Shown: positions 57,724 to 64,000 of the stretch, one piece after another
How positions within the stretch are numbered: the first letter of the stretch is position 1
Layout: each line of letters opens with the position of its first letter
Origin: CAXQZU01 sp964228555
GTDB taxonomy: Bacteria > Planctomycetota > PLA2 > JAEUHO01
Assembly (NCBI GenBank): GCA_964228555.1
Contig: CAXQZU010000009.1
Location: forward strand, 1 to 64,000
Reading direction: 5' to 3'
DNA length: 64,000 nt
Notes under the pieces: model-generated
Databases searched by the model: none
Told to the model about the DNA's origin: nothing
The model's input: only the letters and a program-made list of their open reading frames with translations
Position numbers and translations under genes: made by a program

Positions 57724-58947
57724 CTAGACGGCGGCCGTGGCCGGCACGGCGAGGGCCCGGGCCAGCGCCTGCACGAAGGGCTCCGCCTCCTCCAGCGTGA
57801 GCGTCAGGGGCGGCAGGAGGCGGATCTGGTGCGGGTCGGCCTCGCAGGAGCCCACGAGGATGCCGGCGTCGAACAGGGCCTGGATCACGGGCTTGGCCGG
57901 ACGGTCGAGGTTGACGCCGCGGATCAGGCCCAGCCCCGACACGCTGCGCACGCCCGCGACGGCGCCGAGGCGCTCGGCCAGCGCCGCGCCCGTGCGCCGG
58001 GCACGCCCCGGCAGGTCCTCGTCGCGCACGATGCCGGCGGTGGCCGCGATGGCCGCACAGGCCAGCGGGCCGCCCCCGAAGGTGGTGCCCTGCTCGCCCA
58101 GCTTCATGCGCGCCGCGAGGTCCTCGCGCACGAACACGACGGCGGCGGGGAAGCCGCCGGCCACGCCCTTGGCGCCGGTGATCAGGTCGGGCGTGACGCC
58201 CACGTTCTCGCCGAAGAAGGTCGTGCCCGTGCGCCCGAAGCCCGTCTGCACCTCGTCGAAGACCAGCAGGGTGCCCGTGCGCGTGCACAGCTCGCGCAGG
58301 CCCCGGAAGTACTCGGGGGGCGCCATGCGGATGCCGCCCATCGACGGGATGGGCTCGAGGATCACGCAGGCCGCGCCGGCCCCCACCGCCGCCTCGGTGG
58401 CCGCCAGGTCGCCGTAGGGCACGTAGGCGTGCTGCCCGGGGATGGGATAGGCCGCGTCGCGGTACTTGGGCATGCCCGTGGCGCCCAGCGCCCCGAGGGT
58501 GCGGCCGTGGAAGCCGTCCACCAGCGACACCACCTGCATGCGGCCGGTGGCCTTGCGGGCGATCTTGAGCGCCGTCTCGTTGCTCTCGGTGCCGCTGTTG
58601 CAGAGGAACACGCGCTGCAGGCCCTTGGGCGCCAGCGTGGCGAGGCGCTCGGCCGCCAGCGCGCGGATGTCGCTGTAGACGACGTTGCTGTAGAAGACCA
58701 GCCGGCCCGCCTGCTCGCGCAGCGCCGCCACCAGCCGCGGATGGCAGTGGCCTGCCAGCGCCACGCAGTGGCCGCCGTAGAGGTCCAGGAAGCGCCGCCC
58801 CTCGACGTCGAAGACGTACGAGCCCCGGCCCTCGGCCAGCGCGATGGGCCACTTGGAGTAGGTCGGCACCTGCCAGCGGTCTTCCTGCTCGCGCGCGGAC
58901 GCGTTGGTGGTGGGCAGGGCGCCAAGGGTGCGTGTGGGTTGCAGCAT
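57724..58947 (-). CDS. argD: acetylornithine aminotransferase
   Basis: PLP enzyme of class III; 407 residues. NSGTESNETALKIARKATG, DGFHGRTLGALGATG, LLVFDEVQTGFGRTGT, PLP-binding Lys in TGAKGVAGGFP, TTFGGGPLACAAI and the C-terminal RLLPPLTLTLEE. Its ATG shares one base with the argC stop (TGATG), so it is coupled. Confidence 0.94.
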   Translation of the reverse strand: MLQPTRTLGALPTTNASAREQEDRWQVPTYSKWPIALAEGRGSYVFDVEGRRFLDLYGGHCVALAGHCHPRLVAALREQAGRLVFYSNVVYSDIRALAAERLATLAPKGLQRVFLCNSGTESNETALKIARKATGRMQVVSLVDGFHGRTLGALGATGMPKYRDAAYPIPGQHAYVPYGDLAATEAAVGAGAACVILEPIPSMGGIRMAPPEYFRGLRELCTRTGTLLVFDEVQTGFGRTGTTFFGENVGVTPDLITGAKGVAGGFPAAVVFVREDLAARMKLGEQGTTFGGGPLACAAIAATAGIVRDEDLPGRARRTGAALAERLGAVAGVRSVSGLGLIRGVNLDRPAKPVIQALFDAGILVGSCEADPHQIRLLPPLTLTLEEAEPFVQALARALAVPATAAV

Positions 58948-59975
58948 CAGAGCCCCAGTCCGGGCAGCCGCAGGCCGGTGGACTCGTCCAGCCCCGCCAC
59001 CAGGTTCATGTTCTGCACGGCCGTGCCGGCCATGCCCTTGCCGAGGTTGTCGATGGCCACCGTGACCAGCGCCAGGCCGTCGGCATGGGTGACGTGCACG
59101 TCGGCCATGGCCGTGCCCACCACGCTACGCACCTCCGGGGGTTCCGCCACCAGCCGCACGAAGGGCTCGTCGGCGTAGGCTTGCTGGAAGGCCTCGGACA
59201 CGGCGGCGGCCCCCCCGCGCACGGGCGCGAAGGCCGTCACGTGGATGCCGCGCGAGATGGGCGCGCTGTGCGGCACGAAGTCCACGCGGGCGTCCGGGCC
59301 CAGCGCCGCGACGATCTCGGGCAGGTGCTGGTGCTTGAGCGGCTTGTAGGCCTTGAGGTTCATGAAGCGCTCGGGGTGGTGCGTGCCCTTGCTGGGCTCG
59401 CTGCCCGAGCCCGAGGAGCCGGTGATGCTGGACACGCCCACCCGGCCCGCCAGCAGGCCGGCACGGGCCAGCGGCCACAGCGCGAGGATGGTGGCGCTGG
59501 CATGGCAGCCCGGGTTGGCCACCAGGCGCGCCCGCCGGATGGCCTCGCGGTGCCCGCACTCGGGCAGGCCGTAGACCGCCTCGCGCAGGCGCGTGGGCGC
59601 CGGGTGCGGCAGGCCGTACCACGCCTCGTACTGGCTGGGGTCCTTGAGGCGGAAGTCGCCCGAGAGGTCGATCACCTTCAGGCGCGGGGCCTGGTCCAGC
59701 AAGCCGGGCGTCTGCGCGGCCGAGACGCCGTGCGGCTTGGCCTGGAACAGGATGTCGTTGGACGCCGCCAGCGCGCGCAGCGCCTCGGGCGTCTCCTGGC
59801 TGAAGCACAGGCTGGTGAAGCCGCGCAGGTGCGGCCACGTGTCGGCCAGCGGCTTGGTGCTCGTGCGGCTGGTGACCGCGGTGACCTCGACATGCGGGTG
59901 GGCGAGGAGGAGCCGGGCCAGCTCCATGCCGCCGTAGCCCGTGCCGCCGAGGATGGCGACCTTGAGTCGCGTCAT
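58947..59975 (-). CDS. argC: N-acetyl-gamma-glutamyl-phosphate reductase
   Basis: NADPH-dependent reductase; 342 residues. Rossmann motif VAILGGTGYGGMELARLL, IDLSGDFRLKDP, catalytic Cys in LVANPGCHASATILAL, GSSGSGSEPSKGTHH and DNLGKGMAGTAVQNMN. ATG 59975 overlaps the mdh stop (ATGA). The frame is open upstream inside mdh but is not coding. Confidence 0.96.
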   Translation of the reverse strand: MTRLKVAILGGTGYGGMELARLLLAHPHVEVTAVTSRTSTKPLADTWPHLRGFTSLCFSQETPEALRALAASNDILFQAKPHGVSAAQTPGLLDQAPRLKVIDLSGDFRLKDPSQYEAWYGLPHPAPTRLREAVYGLPECGHREAIRRARLVANPGCHASATILALWPLARAGLLAGRVGVSSITGSSGSGSEPSKGTHHPERFMNLKAYKPLKHQHLPEIVAALGPDARVDFVPHSAPISRGIHVTAFAPVRGGAAAVSEAFQQAYADEPFVRLVAEPPEVRSVVGTAMADVHVTHADGLALVTVAIDNLGKGMAGTAVQNMNLVAGLDESTGLRLPGLGL

Positions 59976-60901
59976 TGCAGGGACTTCACCTCGGCGATGC
60001 CCTTGGCCACGCTGGCTGCGGAGGCCTTGAGCGCCTGCGTCTCGGCTGCGTCCAGCGGCAGCTCCACGATGCGCGTCACGCCCTTGGCGCCCAGGTGGAT
60101 GGGCACGCCCAGGTACACGTCCTTGATGCCGTACTGGCCAGACAGCCACGTGCTGCAGGCCAGCAGGCGGTTGGTGTCGCCCAGCACGGCCTCGACCATC
60201 AGGGCTGCGCTGGCGCCCGGCGCGTAGTACGCGCTGCCCGTGCCCAGCAGCTTGACGATCTCCGCGCCGCCGTTGCGGGCGCGATCGCTCATGCGCTGGA
60301 TGGCCTCGGCGGGCAGCAGCTGCGTGATCGGCACGCCGTTGACCGTCGAGAAGCGCGGCAGCGGCACCATCGTGTCGCCGTGGCCGCCCAGCACCATGGC
60401 CTTCACGTCCGTGGGCGAGCACTTCAGCTCCATCGCGATGAAGGTGGCGAAGCGGGCCGAGTCCAGGATGCCCGCCATGCCCACCACGCGCTCGGGCGCG
60501 AAGCCCGTCACCTGCTGCACGACCCACGTCATCACGTCCAGCGGGTTGGTGACCACGATCACGATGCTGTGGGGCGCGTGCCGCTTGATGTGCTCGGCAC
60601 TGGCGCGCGCGATCTCCACGTTCTTGCGCAGCAGGTCCATGCGGTCCATGCCGGGCTTGCGCGGGAAGCCCGCCGTGACGACCACCACCTCGGCACCAGC
60701 GATCACTGCGGGATCGTTGCCGCCGGTGACCCGGCCGTCGAAGCCGAACACCGGGCCGCACTGCGACATGTCCAGCGCCTTGCCCGCGGGCACGCCCTCG
60801 GCGATGTCGAACACGGCGACGTCGGCCACGCCGCGGCTGGCCAGCTGGTAGGCACACGTCGCGCCCACGTTGCCGCCGCCGATGATCGCTACCTTGCGCA
60901 T
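59972..60901 (-). CDS. mdh: malate dehydrogenase (LDH-like type)
   Basis: NAD-linked malate/oxaloacetate interconversion; 309 residues. NAD site VAIIGGGNVGATCAYQLA, FPRKPGMDRMDLLRKN where the active-site loop has Arg in the malate-type position (R-K-P-G-M-D-R), VVTNPLDVMTWVV, catalytic His in LGGHGDTMVPL. GGAGC ribosome site. First gene of a coupled unit with argC and argD, an unusual partner for a citric-acid-cycle gene. Confidence 0.94.
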   Translation of the reverse strand: MRKVAIIGGGNVGATCAYQLASRGVADVAVFDIAEGVPAGKALDMSQCGPVFGFDGRVTGGNDPAVIAGAEVVVVTAGFPRKPGMDRMDLLRKNVEIARASAEHIKRHAPHSIVIVVTNPLDVMTWVVQQVTGFAPERVVGMAGILDSARFATFIAMELKCSPTDVKAMVLGGHGDTMVPLPRFSTVNGVPITQLLPAEAIQRMSDRARNGGAEIVKLLGTGSAYYAPGASAALMVEAVLGDTNRLLACSTWLSGQYGIKDVYLGVPIHLGAKGVTRIVELPLDAAETQALKASAASVAKGIAEVKSLQ

Positions 60902-60947
60902 GATGGTGCTCCGGGCCGGTGGCGTGCTCGCACGCCCCGGGACCCGG

Positions 60948-60975
60948 AGCATAGGGGTCCGGCCCCCCGCGACAA
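60948..60975 (-). promoter_or_regulatory. promoter of the mdh-arg operon
   Basis: Minus-strand TTGTCG (60975-60970), 16-base spacer, TATGCT (60953-60948). Gives a leader of about 40 bases. No ARG-box palindrome recognised. Confidence 0.5.
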
Positions 60976-61049
60976 GGGTCCCGGCCAGCGTCGCCACGGG
61001 CTCGGGAGCGGGCGCCGGGACCTCCGGCGAGGCGGGGGCGCGAGCGCCC

Positions 61050-62390
61050 CTAGCGCGGTGCGCGCGGCCCGTAGGCCTCCAGCAGCCGGCCCAGGCCCTG
61101 CTCGGCCTCCTCGTAGCGCCGGCGCGTGGCCTCGAAGGCGGCCAGCGTGCCCGCCACCCTGGCCTTGACCTCCTCGGCGTCGCCCCCGGGTGCCGCCAGC
61201 ACCTCGCGCAGCAGGCGCGCGGCGTCCTCCATCTGCTCCATCGCCCGCACGTAGGTGAGCGCCGCCACGCGCAGGTTCTCGTAGGCCACCTGGTCGTCGT
61301 CCGGCTTGTTGGCCAGCTTCCAGGGGTGGGCCCGGATGTCCTCGGTGGCATCCAGCACGTTGCGCGCGGCATCCTCGAGCACCTCGAAGATCGTGCCGAG
61401 GTCGCCACCCGCCTCCTGCACGACGCGCCGGGCGTCCGGTCCCAGCCCCCGGAAGTCGGCCACGAGCCCCTTGAGCCCGTTGCCCAGGCCTTGCACCTCG
61501 TCGAGGAAGGCATCCACCTTGGGAGCGCCGCTGCGCACCAGCTCGTCCACCCGCGCCGAGGCGCTCTTGAGCGAGGCCAGCGCCTCCCCCACGTCGGCGC
61601 GCGCCTCCTCCACGGTCTCCTTGCCGGCCGCGGCCAGCGAGCGCAGGTCGTCGGTGGCGCGCAGGACGTTCGTGGCAATCGCGTCCATGTCGCGCTCGAC
61701 CACCGCGAGGCTGCGCTTGAGCGAGCCCAGCGCGGCCAGCGCCTCGTCACTCATGGCCTGCGTGTCCAGCGCCTCCACCTTGCGGCGCACGTCCTGCAGC
61801 AGGGCCTTGGCCTCGTCCACGGTCGGCCCCAGCTGCCCGGTGGCGTCGATCAGGTGCTGCACCAGCTGGTCGACCTTCGATGCGATGTCGTCGAGGCTGG
61901 CGCCCTGCGTGCCCAGGATGGGCCGGGCCAGCGTCTCGGCCGCCCCCATCCACTCGCTGCTGATCCCGGGCACCAGCACCAGGGAGGGCACGCCCGTGAC
62001 CAGGTTGCTCTTGAGGCGGGCCGTGGTGCCCCGCGGCAGCTGCTGGTCGGCCCCCAGCTCCAGCTCGGCGAGCACGTACACCTCGCGCACCTCCTGCGGG
62101 GTGCCCGCGGGCATGCGCGCGAGCCGTTCGCGGTCCGCTGCCGTCAGCTGCTCGCCGCGGCGCAGCTCGCTGCCCTGCGCGACGCGCGCCACGCGCCCCA
62201 CCTCGAGCCCGAGGTAGTAGACCGTGTCGCCCACCACGGGCGCGGCGTCGCCCGGCGCGAAGCGCACCTGCCAGCGCGAGAAGCCCTCCATGAAGCCGCG
62301 GCCGGTGGCCACGAGCAGCAGGGCCAGCAGCGCCGCGATGCCACCCAGCACCACGAGGCCCGCGAGCAGCTCGGAACGGCGGGAGTACAT
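61050..62390 (-). CDS. mlaD: MCE-domain lipid transport protein (MlaD-like)
   Basis: 446 residues, longer than MlaD (about 180). N-terminal membrane helix (LLAGLVVLGGIAALLALLLV), an MCE domain (about 35-145; AAPVVGDTVYYLGLEVGRV, GTTARLKSNLVTGVPSLVLV) and a long helical/coiled-coil tail (about 165-440; many heptad-like A/L/V positions such as VDQLVQHLIDATGQLGPTVD). The tail could span the periplasm as in larger MCE proteins. GGAGG ribosome site; 13 bases after mlaE. Confidence 0.9.
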   Translation of the reverse strand: MYSRRSELLAGLVVLGGIAALLALLLVATGRGFMEGFSRWQVRFAPGDAAPVVGDTVYYLGLEVGRVARVAQGSELRRGEQLTAADRERLARMPAGTPQEVREVYVLAELELGADQQLPRGTTARLKSNLVTGVPSLVLVPGISSEWMGAAETLARPILGTQGASLDDIASKVDQLVQHLIDATGQLGPTVDEAKALLQDVRRKVEALDTQAMSDEALAALGSLKRSLAVVERDMDAIATNVLRATDDLRSLAAAGKETVEEARADVGEALASLKSASARVDELVRSGAPKVDAFLDEVQGLGNGLKGLVADFRGLGPDARRVVQEAGGDLGTIFEVLEDAARNVLDATEDIRAHPWKLANKPDDDQVAYENLRVAALTYVRAMEQMEDAARLLREVLAAPGGDAEEVKARVAGTLAAFEATRRRYEEAEQGLGRLLEAYGPRAPR

Positions 62391-62403
62391 GCGCCAGCCT
62401 CCG

Positions 62404-63225
62404 CTAGAGCCGGAACAGGAGGAAGTAGTTGAGCACGGCGTCGCTCACCACGATGAGCAGGATGGAGGTGACCACCGCGCGGGTCGTGGCCCGGCCCACG
62501 CCCTCGGCGCCGCCCTGCACCTCGAAGCCCCGCCAGCAGCCCACGGCCCCGATGATCAAGCCGAAGATCGCCGCCTTGAGCACGCCGCGCCACACGTCGT
62601 CCGGTCCCAGCTGGGCCCACGCCTGGTGGAAGTAGGTCGACGCCGGCACGTCCAGCACGCCCACGGCCACCGCCAGGCCGCCCAGGATCCCCAGCCAGTC
62701 GCCCAGCAAGGTCAGGCAGGGCACCATCAGCACCACGGCCAGCAGGCGGGGCGCCACGACATAGCGCACCGGGTTGAGCGCCATGGTGCGGATGGCCGTG
62801 ATCTCCTCGCGCACCACCATGGTGCCGATCTCCGCCGCCAGCGCCGCCCCGATGAAGCCGGTCATGATCACGCCCGTCAGCAGCGGGCCCAGCTCCAGCA
62901 CCGTGCCCACGCTCATCAGGTTGCCGACGTAGTGCACGAAGCCCAGCGTCTCCAGGATGTTGCCCCCGATCAGGGCGAGGATCATCCCCACGAACACGTT
63001 GACGAGGAACACCACGCCCAGCGCGCGGGGTCCCACGCGCACGGACTGCTGCAGGAAGGCCGCCATGCCCACGGGCCGCCGGCGCCACGGCCCCAGCAGC
63101 AGGTGGCCGAGGCTGTCCCGCACCAGCAGGCCCAGGCCGCCCAGCAGGTGCACGAGGTCCAGCGCCCCCGCCCCGAGGGCGTGCACCGGCGTGCGCCGCG
63201 GCGGGCTCGTGGGGATCTGGCTCAA
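62404..63225 (-). CDS. mlaE: MlaE-family ABC transporter permease
   Basis: 273 residues, five or six membrane helices, with the family core GVVFLVNVFVGMILALIGG, LGPLLTGVIMTGFIGAALAA, EIGTMVVREEITAIRTM (coupling helix with the E-E-x-x-A motif) and NPVRYVVAPRLLA. Works with an MlaF ATPase, not in the window. Start uncertain: TTG 63225 or GTG 63186. Confidence 0.92.
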   Translation of the reverse strand: MSQIPTSPPRRTPVHALGAGALDLVHLLGGLGLLVRDSLGHLLLGPWRRRPVGMAAFLQQSVRVGPRALGVVFLVNVFVGMILALIGGNILETLGFVHYVGNLMSVGTVLELGPLLTGVIMTGFIGAALAAEIGTMVVREEITAIRTMALNPVRYVVAPRLLAVVLMVPCLTLLGDWLGILGGLAVAVGVLDVPASTYFHQAWAQLGPDDVWRGVLKAAIFGLIIGAVGCWRGFEVQGGAEGVGRATTRAVVTSILLIVVSDAVLNYFLLFRL

Positions 63226-63289
63226 CGGCCCGCTCGGCCTCCGGCTCCCAGGGGTGCAGGACCGGCCACGGCCCGGGCCCGCCCTGCCA

Positions 63290-63616
63290 TCACTTCAGTG
63301 CGTCGGCGCTGGTGGCACGGATGTCGAAGATCGAGGTGAGGTTCGACAGGCGGAACAGGTTCTGCACGGAGGTGGAGAGCCCGCACAGGCGCAGCCGGCC
63401 GCCGTACTTGTTCGTGGCCTGCAGCGCCTCGATGAGCGTGGCCAGCCCGCTGGAGTCGATGAAGGCCACCGCCGTCAGGTCCACGACCACGGGCGTGGCC
63501 TTTTCCTGCAGCGCCGCCCGCAGCTGGGTGCGGAGGTCGGGCGACGTATGCATGTCCACCTGCCCCTCGACGGTGAAGATGGCAGCGGTGCCCTGGCTGG
63601 TGCGGTTGATCTTCAT
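63290..63616 (-). CDS. STAS-domain anti-sigma factor antagonist (RsbV/SpoIIAA-like)
   Basis: 108 residues, the whole length of a STAS domain. TVEGQVDMHTSPDLRTQL, then VVVDLTAVAFIDSSGLATL with the phosphorylatable Ser of D-S-S-G. It follows an RsbW-like kinase gene by 27 bases, which fits a partner-switch pair. It also precedes mlaE by 64 bases, and the Mla system has its own STAS subunit (MlaB); a role in either cannot be excluded. AGGA before ATG 63616. Confidence 0.88.
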   Translation of the reverse strand: MKINRTSQGTAAIFTVEGQVDMHTSPDLRTQLRAALQEKATPVVVDLTAVAFIDSSGLATLIEALQATNKYGGRLRLCGLSTSVQNLFRLSNLTSIFDIRATSADALK

Positions 63617-63643
63617 GCAGGTGGTTCCTGTGGGGGCGTGATC

Positions 63644-64000
63644 CTACGCGAGCGCGGGCGGGGCTGCACGCTTGACGAGCGTGAGGGTGGTCCCCCCGAA
63701 GTCGTTCTTGCGGTACTCCACCGAGTCCATCGTGGCACGCATCAGGTGCACGCCCAGGCCGCCGGGGCGGATCTCGTCGAGGGGGCGAGACTGGATCTGG
63801 CTGGGGTCCACGAAGCGGCCCCGGTCCACCACCTCCACCTGGACCCAGCCGGGGCGGGCACGCAGGTCGATGTCCACGGGCTGGTCGTGGCGGTCACGGT
63901 AGGCGTGGCGGATGACGTTGGAGACGGCCTCGCTGACAGCCAGCAGCAGCGTGTCCCGGGCCTCGTCGCCGAAGCCCGCCAGCTCGGCGCCCTGCTGGGC
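63644..64000 (-). CDS. RsbW-like anti-sigma/serine kinase, HATPase fold (5' end outside window)
   Basis: The last 118 codons are present. The N-box AVSEAVSNVIRHAYRD is read upstream of the first ATG in frame, so the gene continues beyond 64000. Then VEVVDRGRFVDP (G1-like Asp-x-Gly), PGGLGVHLMRATMDSVEY (G2) and GGTTLTLVKR. This is the HATPase_c_2 family that binds a sigma factor or phosphorylates its STAS partner. Confidence 0.88.
   Translation of the reverse strand, partial: AQQGAELAGFGDEARDTLLLAVSEAVSNVIRHAYRDRHDQPVDIDLRARPGWVQVEVVDRGRFVDPSQIQSRPLDEIRPGGLGVHLMRATMDSVEYRKNDFGGTTLTLVKRAAPPALA

Overview
This 64 kb window comes from a very GC-rich (by eye above 70 %), Gram-negative-type, aerobic bacterial chromosome. 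The composition looks even throughout, and I see no insertion sequence, phage, CRISPR array or rRNA. An outer membrane is suggested by an MlaD/MlaE lipid-transport pair, a KdsD-type isomerase and many lipoproteins. Respiration is suggested by a cbb3-type oxidase and a pyruvate dehydrogenase operon. Haem-less cytochrome-c-like modules ending in a W-I-D-A-G-C-P-E block, HEAT/von Willebrand proteins and other features recall Planctomycetota or a related deep lineage; that placement is inference. Stop-codon use is striking: of 59 genes with a visible stop I count about 44 TAG, 15 TGA and no TAA.

Layout. 1-15.3 kb (mainly minus strand) is the translation/transcription block: tRNA-Thr(TGT), tRNA-Tyr, [a 2.4 kb insertion with aroC upstream], tRNA-Gly, tRNA-Thr(GGT), tuf, rpmG, tRNA-Trp, secE, nusG, rplK, an inserted lipoprotein gene, rplA, rplJ, rplL, rpoB, rpoC (cut by the window edge). 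The tRNA-tuf order is the classical Thr-Tyr-Gly-Thr-tuf order of other bacteria, but pyrE, a lipoprotein, a CoA-binding protein and an ACT protein sit in the middle. 15-31 kb holds aroC, three HEAT-repeat envelope proteins (one with a von Willebrand domain), a class-I glutamine-amidotransferase-like hydrolase, a GHMP kinase/HAD phosphatase pair, a kdsD-phosphohexomutase-penicillin acylase operon and a ComEC protein fused to a DUF92 domain.

31-45 kb: tRNA-Lys; a ccoN-ccoO-small subunit-giant cytochrome operon; a peroxiredoxin-like protein; a PolX-like protein that has lost its catalytic aspartates, coupled to endonuclease III; a BI-1 protein; a GlcD-like oxidase; a three-domain NifU-like protein with most scaffold cysteines lost; DUF2203; HIT; folE; tRNA-Leu. 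45-52 kb: a pyruvate (or branched-chain 2-oxoacid) dehydrogenase operon E1alpha-E1beta-E2-second E1alpha-E3. 52-64 kb (minus strand): a kelch lipoprotein; an arginine operon mdh-argC-argD-argF'-argB-argE-argH that appears to run through N-acetylcitrulline; mlaD, mlaE, a STAS protein and the end of an RsbW-like kinase.

Expression signals. Ribosomal and operon genes have GGAGG-type ribosome sites. About ten stand-alone or first genes instead show a T-A-N-N-N-T box 6-9 bases before the start codon and no ribosome site, the signature of leaderless transcripts. Longer promoters of the -35/-10 type (for example TTGACG and TACATT) precede the tRNA, ccoN, pdh and mdh-arg units. Three convergent gene pairs end on one shared CTAG palindrome.
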